This document shows positions 28,026-38,526 of a DNA stretch of 64,000 nucleotides, piece after piece. Both the position numbers and the translations under genes were made by a program. The notes beneath the pieces are model-generated. The model was not told the origin of the DNA. It searched no databases and worked only from the letters and a program-made list of their open reading frames with translations. Position 1 is the stretch's first letter. Every line of letters starts with the position of its first letter. Source of the DNA: Moraxellaceae bacterium (GTDB lineage Bacteria; Pseudomonadota; Gammaproteobacteria; Pseudomonadales; Moraxellaceae); NCBI GenBank assembly GCA_030646295.1, contig JAUSND010000015.1, positions 124,001 to 188,000 on the forward strand. Direction: 5' to 3'.

Positions 28026-29597
28026 GTGCGCGTGTTGCTGCGATGCTTGATTCTGATGCTTGCGAGTGGACTGGCCCTGCCAGTGCTCGCGATCGACATC
28101 ACGGCCGTCCGCTCCTGGCGCGCACCTGACAACACCCGGCTGGTACTGGACCTGAGTGGCCCGGTTGCCTACCAGCTCAGCCCCGACAGCACGCCGGCCC
28201 GCCTGATCATCGAACTGCCTGACGCCCGGACTGCCGGTCCCATTGCGCTGCCGGCCGCCATTGCCCCGCTCAAGTCGGTTCATCTGGAAAAGTCAGGCCA
28301 GGGCCAGCGCCTGGTCATCGACACCCTGCAGGAAGTCACGCCCAGAATATTCCAGCTGCCGCCCAACGAAAAATACAGCCAGCGTCTGGTGGTGGATCTG
28401 CTCCTCAAGGTTCCCGCACCCACCGTCAGCACCGTCAGCACCGTCACCGAAGCTACGCCCGTTGCCAAAGTCCCGGACCAGGTGACCAGCATCCCGGTCA
28501 TGCGGCCGGCCGAACCCGTCATGCCTGCCGTGAAACCGGTGGAGAAACCGGTTGTCAGCGTGCCGGAACCCGCGCCCGAAAAACCCGACCAGCGCCGCTA
28601 CCGCAACATCGTGGTGGCGATTGATGCCGGCCACGGCGGCGAAGACCCTGGCGCCATCGGCGCCAAGGGCACGCACGAAAAGAATGTCACCCTGGCCATC
28701 GCCCGTGAGCTCGAAGCCATGCTCAAGGCCGAACCGGGACTTACCGCCGTACTGACCCGCACCGGTGATTACTTCATCCCCCTGCAGGAACGGCGTCGCA
28801 TTGCGCGCTACCAGCACAAAGCCGACATTTTCATCTCCATCCATGCCGATGCCGCCGAAAACCGTGCCGCCAAGGGTGCCTCGGTATTTGCCCTGTCACT
28901 GAAAGGTGCCGGCACCGCCACCTCCCGGTTTGCCCGCATGCTGGCCGAACGCGAAAACCGTTCCGACCTGATCGGTGGTGCCTCCATCGAATCGGGCGAC
29001 GACACCCTGCGCAATGTGCTCGCCGACATGGTGGTGGCCGGCTCGCTTGATCACAGCCTGCACATGGGCCGCAACATTATTGATCGCCTCGGCGGCCTTA
29101 CATCGCTGCACAGCAAGCGCGTGGAACAGGCCGGCTTTGCCGTGCTGAAAGAGCCGGGCATGATGTCGCTGCTGGTTGAAACCGGTTTCATTTCCAATCC
29201 GCAGGAAGAAGAAAACCTGATCAGCAAGGAGCACCAGCGCGAGCTGGCCAGGGCAATTTTTGAAGGCGTGTTGCGCTACAACCAGCGCTACCCTGCACCT
29301 GACAGCTACTTTGCCTGGCAAGTCGAGCAGCGCGGTAAAAAAACCGTCATCGCCAGTGCACCTCGCATCGAGAAAAAGCCGGAGCCCGTGCGCGACAGCC
29401 CCCGTGCCGAAGCACTCATGGCCGGCCAGACCAGCGCCCCCGAGAGCAAAATGATTCGCTACCGCATTGCACCGGGCGACAACCTGACACGCATCGCCGA
29501 CCGTCATCAGGTATCGCTGGCCGACCTGCGCAGCCTCAACAACCTTCAGGACGACACGGTAAAAATCGGTCAGACCCTGAAAATTCCCGTGAATTGA
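28026..29597 (+). CDS. amiB: N-acetylmuramoyl-L-alanine amidase with AMIN and LysM domains
   Basis: A 523-residue periplasmic amidase that splits septal peptidoglycan during cell division. A signal peptide (about 1-20, ending PVLA) precedes an AMIN domain (about 22-120, targeting the septum) and a Pro-rich linker with a short TVSTVSTV repeat. The zinc-dependent Amidase_3 domain shows [12 protein letters not shown], the ligand Glu in HEKNVTL, FISIHAD and the catalytic Glu in [12 protein letters not shown]-terminal LysM domain (last 46 residues, [18 protein letters not shown]) binds peptidoglycan. The start is GTG after AAGGTG (28015-28020). It ends 8 bases before mutL. Confidence 0.94.
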   Translation: MRVLLRCLILMLASGLALPVLAIDITAVRSWRAPDNTRLVLDLSGPVAYQLSPDSTPARLIIELPDARTAGPIALPAAIAPLKSVHLEKSGQGQRLVIDTLQEVTPRIFQLPPNEKYSQRLVVDLLLKVPAPTVSTVSTVTEATPVAKVPDQVTSIPVMRPAEPVMPAVKPVEKPVVSVPEPAPEKPDQRRYRNIVVAIDAGHGGEDPGAIGAKGTHEKNVTLAIARELEAMLKAEPGLTAVLTRTGDYFIPLQERRRIARYQHKADIFISIHADAAENRAAKGASVFALSLKGAGTATSRFARMLAERENRSDLIGGASIESGDDTLRNVLADMVVAGSLDHSLHMGRNIIDRLGGLTSLHSKRVEQAGFAVLKEPGMMSLLVETGFISNPQEEENLISKEHQRELARAIFEGVLRYNQRYPAPDSYFAWQVEQRGKKTVIASAPRIEKKPEPVRDSPRAEALMAGQTSAPESKMIRYRIAPGDNLTRIADRHQVSLADLRSLNNLQDDTVKIGQTLKIPVN

Positions 29598-29605
29598 GCG
29601 CACGC

Positions 29606-31429
29606 ATGGCCCGCATCAATGCACTGGACCCTCGCCTTGCCAACCAGATCGCCGCCGGCGAGGTGGTGGAGCGTCCGGCCTCCGTGGTGAAGGAACTGGT
29701 GGAGAATGCACTGGATGCCGGCAGCACACGCATTGATATCGACATCGATGAAGGCGGCATAAAACGCATTCGTGTGCGGGACAATGGCGAAGGCGTGCAT
29801 GTTGACGACCTGCCACTGGCACTGTTGCGCCATGCCACCAGCAAGATTCACGACCTCGAAGATCTGGAGGCCGTCGCCACGCTCGGTTTTCGTGGCGAGG
29901 CGCTGGCCTCTATTTCGTCGGTATCACGCCTGACACTGACCACCAGCGACAATGAATCCGGCCTTGGCCATGTGGTGCGCTCGGAAGGGCGCGACATGAG
30001 CGCACAGGTGGAAGCCAGTGCCCATGCCCGCGGCACCACCGTTGATGTGCGTGATCTTTTTTTCAATACGCCGGCGCGACGCAAATTCCTGAAAAGCGAA
30101 AACACGGAGTTCTCGCATATCGAGGAAACCGTGAAACGGCTGGCACTGGCCAACCCCGACATTGCCTTTTCCCTGACGCATAACGGCCGCCAGATTCACG
30201 GTCTGCGCCCCGCCACGGAAGAAATGGAGTGGCGCCGGCGTGTGGCCTCGCTGTGCGGTCCTGCCTTCATGGAGTCGGCCATTCCGGTGGACATTGACCA
30301 CAGCGGTTTGCGCCTGCGTGGCTGGCTGGGCCTGCCAACATTTTCACGGGCACAGGCCGACCTGCAGTATTTTTACGTGAACGGTCGCATGGTGCGTGAT
30401 CGCGTGGTGACCCATGCCGTGCGGCAGGCTTACGCCGACGTACTGTTTCACGGCCGCCACCCGGCCTATGTCCTGTTCTTCGAACTGGACCCCGGTGCGG
30501 TGGATGTGAATGTGCACCCCACCAAGCATGAAGTGCGTTTTCGCGAACAACGCCATGTGCACGATTTTCTCTACCGCAGCCTGCACCGCATCATCGCCGA
30601 CCTGAAGCCGCAGGATCAGGCACCGGCAGGCACCGGCACGCTTGCACTGGCCGGCACCACGTCGCTGCACGAACAGGCACCACTGGCGCTGCCCACAGGA
30701 AGCCCCTACACCCCCACCGCAGGCAACTGGTCATCGTCGCCGGACTACGCCGCATCCGCACTCGGCGAGAATCGCGCCACGTTTGCCGCCAGCCAGTCCT
30801 TCCAGCGCCCCGGCAACATGGCACAGGAAAACACGCCCGGCGAAGCGCCTCCGCTCGGCTTTGCCATTGCCCAGTTGCACGGCATTTACATACTGGCGCA
30901 AAGTGCAGAAGGACTGATCATCGTCGACATGCATGCGGCACATGAGCGCATCACCTACGAGCGCCTGAAGCAGAACTTCAACGAAAACACGCTGGCCTCG
31001 CAGCCGTTGCTGGTGCCGCTATCGCTGGCCGTCAGCACCCGTGAAGCCGATCTGGCCGAGAACGATACCGGCTTTTTCCATCGCCTCGGTTTTGAACTGG
31101 AGCGCATGGGGCCCGAAACCTTGCTGGTACGCGCCGTTCCCACGCTGCTGGGACAGGCGCGCGCCGAAGCACTGGTGCGTGATGTACTGGCCGACCTGGC
31201 GGTGCATGGCAATACGCGCCGCATCGAGGAAACCCAGAACGAGTTGCTGGCCACCATGGCCTGTCATGGCAGCGTTCGCGCCGGACGTGCACTCAGCATT
31301 ACCGAAATGAATGCACTGCTGCGCGACATGGAGGCCACCGAACGCGCCGGCCAGTGCAATCATGGCCGTCCGACATGGACACGCCTGACCATGAGTGACC
31401 TGGACAAACTGTTCCTGCGCGGCCGCTAA
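29606..31429 (+). CDS. mutL: DNA mismatch repair protein MutL
   Basis: A 607-residue GHKL ATPase that couples MutS mismatch recognition to downstream nicking. N-terminal motifs are [38 protein letters not shown] and [21 protein letters not shown] marks motif III, and [10 protein letters not shown] the end of the conserved N-domain. The C-terminal dimerisation domain has [15 protein letters not shown] and an ACHGSVRAG segment. The endonuclease motif DQHAxxERxxYE is not recognised as a functional metal site, in keeping with the MutH-dependent or Pseudomonas forms; this last point is uncertain. Confidence 0.96.
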   Translation: MARINALDPRLANQIAAGEVVERPASVVKELVENALDAGSTRIDIDIDEGGIKRIRVRDNGEGVHVDDLPLALLRHATSKIHDLEDLEAVATLGFRGEALASISSVSRLTLTTSDNESGLGHVVRSEGRDMSAQVEASAHARGTTVDVRDLFFNTPARRKFLKSENTEFSHIEETVKRLALANPDIAFSLTHNGRQIHGLRPATEEMEWRRRVASLCGPAFMESAIPVDIDHSGLRLRGWLGLPTFSRAQADLQYFYVNGRMVRDRVVTHAVRQAYADVLFHGRHPAYVLFFELDPGAVDVNVHPTKHEVRFREQRHVHDFLYRSLHRIIADLKPQDQAPAGTGTLALAGTTSLHEQAPLALPTGSPYTPTAGNWSSSPDYAASALGENRATFAASQSFQRPGNMAQENTPGEAPPLGFAIAQLHGIYILAQSAEGLIIVDMHAAHERITYERLKQNFNENTLASQPLLVPLSLAVSTREADLAENDTGFFHRLGFELERMGPETLLVRAVPTLLGQARAEALVRDVLADLAVHGNTRRIEETQNELLATMACHGSVRAGRALSITEMNALLRDMEATERAGQCNHGRPTWTRLTMSDLDKLFLRGR

Positions 31430-31497
31430 AAAAAGAAAAAGGAAATATTTCCGGCGACACCGCACGGAAAATACAACGACAATAAAAGGACGTTACC

Positions 31498-33303
31498 GTG
31501 GCAGATCTCCGCTCTGTTCCACTCCGCCCCCTGGTGCCGCACGAAGACCTGCGCCGCAGCAGCCTGCTACTGTTGCTGATCGCACTCGGCTGGGGTATCT
31601 ACAGTCTTTACTGCATTTTTTCAGGCATTTACTGGCGCATCGGCATCATTGACACCACGCAGGTGATTGCAAGCCTGTGGCTGCGTCACTGGCTGTTAAA
31701 AACCGGCGAGCAATGGCGCTATGACTTTGCCTGTCATCTGGCCGCCGGACTGAATGTACTTGGCATCCTGATGGTCACAATGCTGATGGGGCAAGCCAGT
31801 TCGTTTGTGCCCTGGTATATCGCCCTGATTCCGCTGGCGGTGTCCTATGTCGGCAGCCTGCGCGCCACCCTGATCTGGGCCGTCATCTGCAGTCTCAGTA
31901 TGCTGCTGCCAGTCTTGAGCGAAAAGTTCTGGCAACTCGCGCCGGAGTTCGCACCCAGCCACGGGTTTGAAATCTTTGCCCGCATGGTGATGGTGTTCCT
32001 GTGCGCCGGTATCGGGTTTGCATCCCGTGCTGCCAGTAACCGCCACATTCTCGAACTGCAGACACAAAAAACCATTATCAGCCGACAGGCCGATGCCCTG
32101 GCCGAAGCACTCTCCGCCGAACAGCGGTCCAAGCTGGTGGCCGAAGAAGCCAACCGCGCCAAATCGGATTTCCTGGCCACCATGAGTCACGAAATCCGCA
32201 CGCCGTTGAATGGCGTGATCGGACTCAACGGCCTGTTGCTGGACACCCGACTGGATGCCGAGCAGCGGCGACTCGTGGAGCTGGCACGACTGTCCGGCGA
32301 ATCACTGCTGCACCTGCTCAATGACGTACTGGATTTTTCCAAGATCGAGGCCGGCAAACTGGAGCTGGAACCAGTGGACTTTGATCCGCACCCGGTCTGT
32401 CACGAAGCCCTCGACCTGCACCGGGAAATGGCCCGTGAAAAAAACCTGGACATGTCGCTGGTCATGGGCAGCAACATTCCGCACCAGTTGCGTGGCGACC
32501 CCACCCGCCTGCGCCAGATTCTGGCCAACCTGATCAGCAATGCCGTGAAGTTCACCGCAGCCGGCAGCGTCACCCTGCGCTGCTTCAACGAGGGCAGTGA
32601 TGTCGATGGCCGTCACTGGCTGTGTTTTGAAGTCATTGATACCGGCATCGGCATCGAGGCCGACCTGTTACCGAACCTGTTCTCGCCCTTTACCCAGGCC
32701 GATGCCTCAACCACCCGCTGCTACGGTGGTACCGGTCTGGGCCTGAGCATCTCCCGGCGCCTTGCCGAACACATGGGCGGCCGCATCACGGTCAGCAGCC
32801 AGTCCGGCATCGGCACCCGGTTTCACCTGTCACTGCCGTTCGATGCCGGGATCATGCCCGCCTCGCGGGAAATTACCGCCACCACACCCGCCCGCACCGG
32901 GCCGGCCGCCCTGGCCCGCGCCCGCATTCTGGTTGTGGAAGACAACCCGGTGAACCAGCTGGTGGCCGCCGAAATGCTGAAGCGGCTGGGCCTGCATGCC
33001 GATGTCGCCGGCGACGGCGCCGAAGCACTGGCTGCACTCGAACGCCTGCCTTACGACCTGATCCTGATGGACTGCCAGATGCCCGTCATGGACGGCTTTG
33101 AAGCCACCCGCCGCCTGCGTGAACGGCAGACGACCGAACGGCGCCTGCCCGTCATCGCCATGACCGCCAATGCCATTCGTGGTGACCGGGAGCGCTGCCT
33201 GGAAGCCGGCATGGATGACTACCTGCCCAAGCCCGTCCGCATCAGCGAGCTGACCGCCATGCTGCAACGCTGGCTGCCCGTTCCGGATACCGACCCGGCC
33301 TGA
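31498..33303 (+). CDS. Membrane hybrid histidine kinase (6TM-HisKA-HATPase-REC)
   Basis: A 601-residue sensor. The N-terminal part (about 20-180) has roughly six hydrophobic helices and no obvious periplasmic domain. A helical linker ([20 protein letters not shown]) leads to HisKA with phospho-His231 in [15 protein letters not shown]. HATPase_c motifs are [25 protein letters not shown] and [14 protein letters not shown]. The C-terminal receiver has [10 protein letters not shown] and phospho-Asp525 in [14 protein letters not shown]. No Hpt domain or DNA-binding regulator is linked. The start is GTG, after AAAGGA at 7 bases. It interrupts the normally adjacent mutL and miaA. Confidence 0.92.
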   Translation: MADLRSVPLRPLVPHEDLRRSSLLLLLIALGWGIYSLYCIFSGIYWRIGIIDTTQVIASLWLRHWLLKTGEQWRYDFACHLAAGLNVLGILMVTMLMGQASSFVPWYIALIPLAVSYVGSLRATLIWAVICSLSMLLPVLSEKFWQLAPEFAPSHGFEIFARMVMVFLCAGIGFASRAASNRHILELQTQKTIISRQADALAEALSAEQRSKLVAEEANRAKSDFLATMSHEIRTPLNGVIGLNGLLLDTRLDAEQRRLVELARLSGESLLHLLNDVLDFSKIEAGKLELEPVDFDPHPVCHEALDLHREMAREKNLDMSLVMGSNIPHQLRGDPTRLRQILANLISNAVKFTAAGSVTLRCFNEGSDVDGRHWLCFEVIDTGIGIEADLLPNLFSPFTQADASTTRCYGGTGLGLSISRRLAEHMGGRITVSSQSGIGTRFHLSLPFDAGIMPASREITATTPARTGPAALARARILVVEDNPVNQLVAAEMLKRLGLHADVAGDGAEALAALERLPYDLILMDCQMPVMDGFEATRRLRERQTTERRLPVIAMTANAIRGDRERCLEAGMDDYLPKPVRISELTAMLQRWLPVPDTDPA

Positions 33304-33341
33304 GCCGGCGCAGACAAGGCCGGATCGCGTACAATACGGCC

Positions 33342-34292
33342 ATGTCTGCTCATCTCCCTCCTGCCATCCTGCTCATGGGGCCTACCGCCTCGGGCAAAAC
33401 CGCGCTCGCCATCGAACTGGTGGAGCGTGGTCCGTTCGACATCATTTCCGTTGATTCGGGCATGGTCTATCGCGACATGGACATCGGCACCGCCAAGCCT
33501 GATGCCGCCACCCTGGCGCGTGCACCGCACCGGCTGATCGATATCCGCGACCCGGCCGACGCCTATTCCGCCGCCGAGTTTCGCCGTGACGCGCTACTGG
33601 AAATGGCCCGCATTACTGCTGCCGGGCGGATTCCCCTGCTGGTTGGCGGCACCATGCTCTACTTCAAGGTATTGCTGGAAGGACTGGCGGCCATGCCCGA
33701 GGCCGACCCGGACCTGCGCGCCCGGCTGGAGGCCGAGGCCGCCGCGAAGGGCTGGCCGGCCATGCATGCCCGCCTGGCCGAGGTCGACCCGGTGACAGCG
33801 GCCCGTCTCCAGCCCAATGACAGCCAGCGCCTGCAACGCGCCCTCGAAGTCTGGGAGCTCACCGGCAAACCGCTGTCACAATGGCACGCCGAGCAGGCGC
33901 CGCCAGAACCCCCGCCCTTTCGCCTGACCCAGCTGGCCGTATCCCCACCGGACCGCAGCATCCTGCATGCCCGTATCGAGCAGCGCTTTGACGTCATGCT
34001 GGAGCAGGGCCTGATCGACGAAGTGGCCCGCCTGCGTGATCGCCCCGGGCTGCATGCCGACCTGCCGTCGATGCGGGCCGTGGGCTATGCCCAGGTCTGG
34101 TCGCACCTGGAGGGCGAAATTGACGCGGATGAAATGCGCCTGCGCGGCATCTATGCCACCCGCCAGCTGGCCAAGCGCCAGTACACCTGGCTCCGGCGCT
34201 TTCCCGCCGAATGGCATGATGCCGCCGAGCCCGGTCTGGCCGGACGGCTCTTGAAAAAATGGGAGGCAGACCGCACATTAGCCTTACCGTGA
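33342..34292 (+). CDS. miaA: tRNA dimethylallyltransferase
   Basis: A 316-residue enzyme that adds a dimethylallyl group to A37 of tRNAs reading UNN codons. P-loop [11 protein letters not shown] (13-23), [35 protein letters not shown] and [15 protein letters not shown] are conserved. A TACAAT -10-like hexamer at 33330-33335 ends only 6 bases before the start, so any transcript from it would be nearly leaderless. Upstream of hfq, as in E. coli. Confidence 0.96.
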   Translation: MSAHLPPAILLMGPTASGKTALAIELVERGPFDIISVDSGMVYRDMDIGTAKPDAATLARAPHRLIDIRDPADAYSAAEFRRDALLEMARITAAGRIPLLVGGTMLYFKVLLEGLAAMPEADPDLRARLEAEAAAKGWPAMHARLAEVDPVTAARLQPNDSQRLQRALEVWELTGKPLSQWHAEQAPPEPPPFRLTQLAVSPPDRSILHARIEQRFDVMLEQGLIDEVARLRDRPGLHADLPSMRAVGYAQVWSHLEGEIDADEMRLRGIYATRQLAKRQYTWLRRFPAEWHDAAEPGLAGRLLKKWEADRTLALP

Positions 34293-34446
34293 GCGTGTTA
34301 ACGACCGGATTCCAGGCAACGCCGCAGGATGCGCTTGCCAGCTACCCGTACTTGATTGCCTTTGCGGCGCCCGTTTTGGGCGACTTTTGCGCTGTTTTAT
34401 GACTTTTTTCGAGCCCGGCTTGGGCTCATCGCAATGGAGAACCATC

Positions 34447-34770
34447 ATGTCCAAGGGACAAACCCTGCAGGATCCTTTCCTGAACGCCCTTCGTAAAGAA
34501 CGCATTCCCGTATCCATCTTTCTGGTCAACGGCATCAAGCTGCAAGGCCAGATCGAATCGTTTGACCAGTATGTCGTGCTGCTCAAGAACACCGTGAGCC
34601 AGATGGTGTACAAGCACGCCATTTCCACCGTGGTGCCGGCCCGCAACCCGCGCAGCACCGTGCCCGGCGGCCCTGCCGGTGGTCCGGTCGGCCCCATGTC
34701 CAGTGGCACCTACAATCCGGCAGCAGGCACCGACGACGGTTTTGACGACGATCGCCAGCCCAACTACTGA
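34447..34770 (+). CDS. hfq: RNA chaperone Hfq
   Basis: A 107-residue hexameric Sm-like protein that pairs small RNAs with mRNAs. The Sm core (about 7-66) reads [40 protein letters not shown] and the Sm2 motif [10 protein letters not shown]. The tail is Gly/Pro-rich and ends in the acidic [12 protein letters not shown], comparable to the disordered acidic C-terminus of other proteobacterial Hfq. The start [10 protein letters not shown] is the usual one; GGAG lies 9 bases upstream. Isoprenoid-modification gene miaA precedes it and a strong hairpin follows. Confidence 0.98.
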   Translation: MSKGQTLQDPFLNALRKERIPVSIFLVNGIKLQGQIESFDQYVVLLKNTVSQMVYKHAISTVVPARNPRSTVPGGPAGGPVGPMSSGTYNPAAGTDDGFDDDRQPNY

Positions 34771-34784
34771 TCCGGCTGTACCCC

Positions 34785-34812
34785 GGCAGCGCCGCCTGCG
34801 GGCGGCGCTGCC
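34785..34812 (+). terminator. Hairpin between hfq and hflX
   Basis: GGCAGCGCCGCC and GGCGGCGCTGCC form a perfect 12-base stem around TGCG, followed by ATTTATGAG. The T run is weak, so it may be a leaky terminator or a 3'-end stabiliser for hfq mRNA. Confidence 0.75.
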
Positions 34813-34829
34813 ATTTATGAGAGCGACCC

Positions 34830-36119
34830 TTGGAATTTTTTGAACGCCACGAAGGTGGCGAACGTGCAGTACTGGTTCACCTCGATGTCCGCGACGACCG
34901 TCAGGACGAGGATCTGGAAGAGTTTCGCCTGCTGGCCAGCTCTGCCGGAGTCACCGAAGTCGGCCTGATTGTCGGCAATCGCCAGCGCCCCGACCCCCGC
35001 TTTTTTGCCGGCACCGGCAAAGTCGATGAAATCAAGTCACTGGTCCAGGCGACCGACGCCGACGTCGTGCTGTTTGACCATGCCCTCACCCCGGCCCAGG
35101 AACGCAACCTCGAAGCCGAGCTGCAGTGCCGTGTGCTGGACCGTACCGGCCTCATCCTCGACATCTTCGCCCAGCGCGCCCGCACCTTCGAAGGCAAGCT
35201 GCAGGTCGAGCTGGCCCAGTTGTCCCACCTCGCCTCGCGTCTGGTGCGCGGCTGGACCCACCTGGAGCGCCAGAAAGGTGGTATCGGCCTGCGTGGCCCC
35301 GGTGAAACCCAGCTCGAAACCGACCGCCGCCTGCTGCGCGCCCGCATCGTCCACCTGAGTGAACGGCTGGACAAGGTACGCCAGGTGCGCGCCCAGGGCC
35401 GCGCCGGTCGGCAGAAGGCCGCCGTGCCGACGGTGTCGCTGGTCGGCTATACCAATGCCGGCAAGTCGACGCTGTTCAACCGCATGACCAATGCCGAGGT
35501 GTACGCGGCCGACCAGCTCTTTGCCACCCTCGACCCCACCCTGCGCCGGCTGGACCTGCCCGGTTTTGGCCCCATGGTGCTGGCCGACACGGTGGGGTTT
35601 ATCCGCCACCTGCCGCACAATCTGGTCGACGCCTTCCGCGCCACCCTGGAGGAAACGGTAGAAGCCGACCTGTTGCTGCATGTGGTGGATTGCGCCAGCG
35701 CCGAACGCGACCGCCATATTGCGGCCGTGAACGAGGTTCTGGCCGAGGTTGGTGCTACCGCGCCGGTCCTGCTCGTCTACAACAAGGTGGACCGCATCGA
35801 GGGACGCGAGCCCCGCATTGACCGCGACGATCTTGGTGTGCCCGAGGCCGTCTGGCTGTCGGCACGTGACCATCGTGGTGTCGACCTGCTCATCGAGGCC
35901 ATTGCCGAACGGCTTGGCCCCGACCGCTTTGATGCCTGGCTGCACCTGACACCGGAGCTGGCCCGGTTGCGCGCACGCTTTTATGATGCCGGTGCCGTCA
36001 TCACCGAAGAAAGTGACAAACATGGTGAAATCAGCCTGCATGTCCGCATGCCGCACACCGAACTTGAACAGTTGCTACGGCGCGAAGATGTGACACTCTC
36101 CGACCTGACGCGCAGCTAA
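34830..36119 (+). CDS. hflX: GTPase HflX
   Basis: A 429-residue GTPase that splits stalled or heat-damaged 70S ribosomes. The N-terminal HflX domain contains the glycine-rich FFAGTGKVDEIKSLV and LQVELAQLSHLASRLVRGWT with GIGLRGPGETQLETDRR. The G domain has GYTNAGKSTLFN (G1), DTVGFIRHLP (G3) and NKVD (G4). The start is TTG: EFFERHEGGERAVLVHLD matches the family N-terminus and no ATG is available. A hairpin follows before hflK. Confidence 0.95.
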   Translation: MEFFERHEGGERAVLVHLDVRDDRQDEDLEEFRLLASSAGVTEVGLIVGNRQRPDPRFFAGTGKVDEIKSLVQATDADVVLFDHALTPAQERNLEAELQCRVLDRTGLILDIFAQRARTFEGKLQVELAQLSHLASRLVRGWTHLERQKGGIGLRGPGETQLETDRRLLRARIVHLSERLDKVRQVRAQGRAGRQKAAVPTVSLVGYTNAGKSTLFNRMTNAEVYAADQLFATLDPTLRRLDLPGFGPMVLADTVGFIRHLPHNLVDAFRATLEETVEADLLLHVVDCASAERDRHIAAVNEVLAEVGATAPVLLVYNKVDRIEGREPRIDRDDLGVPEAVWLSARDHRGVDLLIEAIAERLGPDRFDAWLHLTPELARLRARFYDAGAVITEESDKHGEISLHVRMPHTELEQLLRREDVTLSDLTRS

Positions 36120-36136
36120 CCCTTACCCAACCCCTT

Positions 36137-36159
36137 TCTCCCGCCGGGAGAGATTTTTT
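36137..36159 (+). terminator. Terminator-like hairpin between hflX and hflK
   Basis: TCTCCC-GCC-GGGAGA followed by GA and T6. It lies 18 bases after the hflX stop and 16 before hflK, so it may reduce read-through within the cluster. Confidence 0.75.
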
Positions 36160-36174
36160 GCAGTGGAGTACTTC

Positions 36175-37299
36175 ATGGCCTGGAACCAGCCTGGCAACAA
36201 AGGCGAAAACCCGAACCCCTGGGGGGGTGGCGGCAACAAGGGCGGCAACCCGCCCGGGCTGGATGACCTGCTGAAGAAACTGAACGGCCTGTTCGGTGGC
36301 GGCAGCGGAGGCAGTGCTGGCGGCAACAGTGGCGGCATGAAGGAAACCGACCTGCTCAAGTGGGCCGTCGGCGGTGTCGTCGCCCTCTGGCTGGTGTTCG
36401 GTTTCTATACGGTCAAGCAGGCCGAGGAAGCCGTCATTTTCCGCTTCGGCAAGATCTACAGCACGCAGACCGCCGGCCTGCACTGGGCCCCGCCACTGGT
36501 TGACCGTGTGCAGAAAGTGGACATCCAGAGCGTCGAAAAAGCTGCGCTGAATGCCACCATGATTACCGAAGACACCAACATCGTGGATATTTCACTCGAG
36601 GTGCAATACCGCATCAGCGATGCCAAGAAATACCTGATGCAGGTCTCTTCACCGGAGACCAGCCTTATCCAGGCGTCCGAGTCGTCACTGCGTCATGTCG
36701 TTGGCTCGTCAAAACTGGTCAACATCCTCAATGAAGGCCGCGCCACCATTGCGCGTGATGTGCAGCCACGCCTGCAGAAGTATCTCGACAACTACAGCAC
36801 CGGTATCACCGTCACTGGCGTAAACGTGCTGGAAGCACTGCCGCCAAAAGAAGTGAAGGCCGCATTCGATGACGTCAACAAGGCCAAGGAAGACAAGGAA
36901 CGCCTGAAAAACCAGGCCGAAACCTACGCCAACGGCATTGTGCCGGAAGCACGCGGCCAGGCCGCACGACTGCTGGCAGAAGCCGAAGGCTACAAGCTGG
37001 AAGTGGTTGACCGTGCCACCGGCGATGCGTCGCGCTTTGACCAGCTCATCACCGAATACCGCAAGGCACCTGCCGTCACGCGCAGCCGCCTGTATTACGA
37101 AACCATGGAATCCGTACTCGCCAAGACCAGCAAGGTTGTGGTGGAAGGCAACAACAACCAGATGCTGTACCTGCCCCTCGACAAGATGATCCCGCAAACC
37201 ACTCCGCCCGCCGCACTGGCCCCGACCGTCACGCCATCAAACGAGCCAGCCCCCTCCGTGCGCAGCCGCAGCGGCAACAGCCAGGAGAACCGCTCATGA
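36175..37299 (+). CDS. hflK: HflK, SPFH modulator of FtsH protease
   Basis: A 374-residue inner-membrane protein forming the HflKC complex that encloses and modulates FtsH. A Gly/Asn-rich N-terminus (NPNPWGGGGNKGGNPPG) precedes a transmembrane segment (about 60-80, KWAVGGVVALWLVFGFYTV) and the SPFH domain (VKQAEEAVIFRFGKI to about 240). A coiled coil and Pro-rich tail complete it. The ATG follows GGAG (36165-36168). Its stop overlaps hflC (ATGA). Confidence 0.95.
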   Translation: MAWNQPGNKGENPNPWGGGGNKGGNPPGLDDLLKKLNGLFGGGSGGSAGGNSGGMKETDLLKWAVGGVVALWLVFGFYTVKQAEEAVIFRFGKIYSTQTAGLHWAPPLVDRVQKVDIQSVEKAALNATMITEDTNIVDISLEVQYRISDAKKYLMQVSSPETSLIQASESSLRHVVGSSKLVNILNEGRATIARDVQPRLQKYLDNYSTGITVTGVNVLEALPPKEVKAAFDDVNKAKEDKERLKNQAETYANGIVPEARGQAARLLAEAEGYKLEVVDRATGDASRFDQLITEYRKAPAVTRSRLYYETMESVLAKTSKVVVEGNNNQMLYLPLDKMIPQTTPPAALAPTVTPSNEPAPSVRSRSGNSQENRS

Positions 37300-38165
37300 G
37301 TCCTCGTGCCTTCAACATCCTGTTCGTGACAGTGATTCTTTTTTTTGTCGCCACTGGTGCGCTCTACACCATCAAGGAAACCGAGCGTGGCGTGCTGCTG
37401 CAGTTTGGCGAGGTCATTGATGCCGACCTCAAGCCGGGCCTTCATGCAAAAATGCCGTTCATGCATGACGTGCGCAAGTTTGATGCGCGCACCCAGGTCA
37501 GCAACTCGGAAAGCACCGACTTCCTGACCAAGGAAAGCAAGTTCATCACGGTGGATGCGTATGTGATGTGGCGCGTGGCCGATGTGCAGCGCTACTTCAC
37601 CAATACCGGCGGTGATCGCAGCCGGGCCGAACTGCTGCTGATGTCGCGCGCGAAAGACAGCCTGAAAAACAAGGTTTCCGAACGCACCGTGCATGAAGTG
37701 GTGTCCGGCCAGCGCGACAAGCTGATGACGGATCTCACGCAGGAACTGAATGCCATTGCCGTCAAGGAGTTCGGCATCAAGGTAGTGGATGTGCGCCTCA
37801 AGCGCGTGGATTTCCCCGACTCCATTTCCGACTCCATCCACAACCGCATGCGCTCGGAACGTGAACGCGAAGCGCGTGAGCACCGTTCGCAAGGCACCGA
37901 AATTGCCGAGACCATCAAGGCCAACGCCGAACGCGAGCAGCGTGTGCTACTGGCCGAAGCCTATCGCAAGGCAGAAACGCTGCGCGGTGAAGGTGATGCC
38001 CTGGCCGCGTCAATTTCGGCACGGGCCTTTGGCAAGGATGCGGAGTTCTACAAGTTCTACCGCTCCCTGCAGGCGTATCGCGCCAGCTTTGTAAAACCGT
38101 CGGATGTCATGGTGCTCAAGGGCGACAGTGAATTCTTTCGCTACATGAAGAATCCCGGAAAATAA
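37296..38165 (+). CDS. hflC: HflC, SPFH modulator of FtsH protease
   Basis: A 289-residue partner of HflK with an N-terminal transmembrane helix (ILFVTVILFFVATGALYTI) and the SPFH domain beginning KETERGVLLQFGEV. Conserved VVDVRLKRVDFPDSISDSIH and MRSEREREAREHRSQGTE lie in the coiled-coil region. The start overlaps the hflK stop by 4 bases, implying coupled translation. Confidence 0.96.
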   Translation: MSPRAFNILFVTVILFFVATGALYTIKETERGVLLQFGEVIDADLKPGLHAKMPFMHDVRKFDARTQVSNSESTDFLTKESKFITVDAYVMWRVADVQRYFTNTGGDRSRAELLLMSRAKDSLKNKVSERTVHEVVSGQRDKLMTDLTQELNAIAVKEFGIKVVDVRLKRVDFPDSISDSIHNRMRSEREREAREHRSQGTEIAETIKANAEREQRVLLAEAYRKAETLRGEGDALAASISARAFGKDAEFYKFYRSLQAYRASFVKPSDVMVLKGDSEFFRYMKNPGK

Positions 38166-38178
38166 AAGGCAACTGCTG

Positions 38179-38526
38179 ATGATTCGCGGTCTGCTCATTC
38201 TGCTGCTGTGCCAGTTTGCCGGCGAGATCATCGCCCGCGCCTCCGGAATTCCGGTGCCGGGCGGTGTGATCGGCATGCTCATCCTGTTTGCCGGCCTGGT
38301 GATCCGCCGCGGCGTGCCGGCGGATCTGGACCAGGTCAGCCAGGTGGTGCTCAGACCCCTCACCCTGTACTTCGTGCCGGCCTCGGTCGGCATCATGACG
38401 ATGGGCCCGCTGCTGGCACAGGAAGGGCTGCGCATTGGTCTGGTCATGGTGCTGTCGACCCTGATTCCGTTGCTGCTGTGCGGTTACGGACTGGACCGCT
38501 GGCTGCGTGCCCGGGGCGCCGCATGA
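38179..38526 (+). CDS. LrgA/CidA family membrane protein
   Basis: A 115-residue protein with four predicted membrane helices, the holin-like LrgA/CidA fold: LLILLLCQFAGEIIARASGI, PVPGGVIGMLILFAGLVIRR, LYFVPASVGIMTMGPLL and a final helix. Family members act with LrgB in murein hydrolase control, or in pyruvate or metabolite transport in some species. It overlaps the lrgB start by 4 bases (ATGA). Insertion of this pair between hflC and hisZ is atypical. Confidence 0.88.
   Translation: MIRGLLILLLCQFAGEIIARASGIPVPGGVIGMLILFAGLVIRRGVPADLDQVSQVVLRPLTLYFVPASVGIMTMGPLLAQEGLRIGLVMVLSTLIPLLLCGYGLDRWLRARGAA

Noticed and set aside
28418-28450. Short tandem repeat encoding TVSTVSTV in amiB
   Set aside because: Only a few copies, in frame, in a Pro-rich linker; ordinary linker drift, not a functional repeat array.
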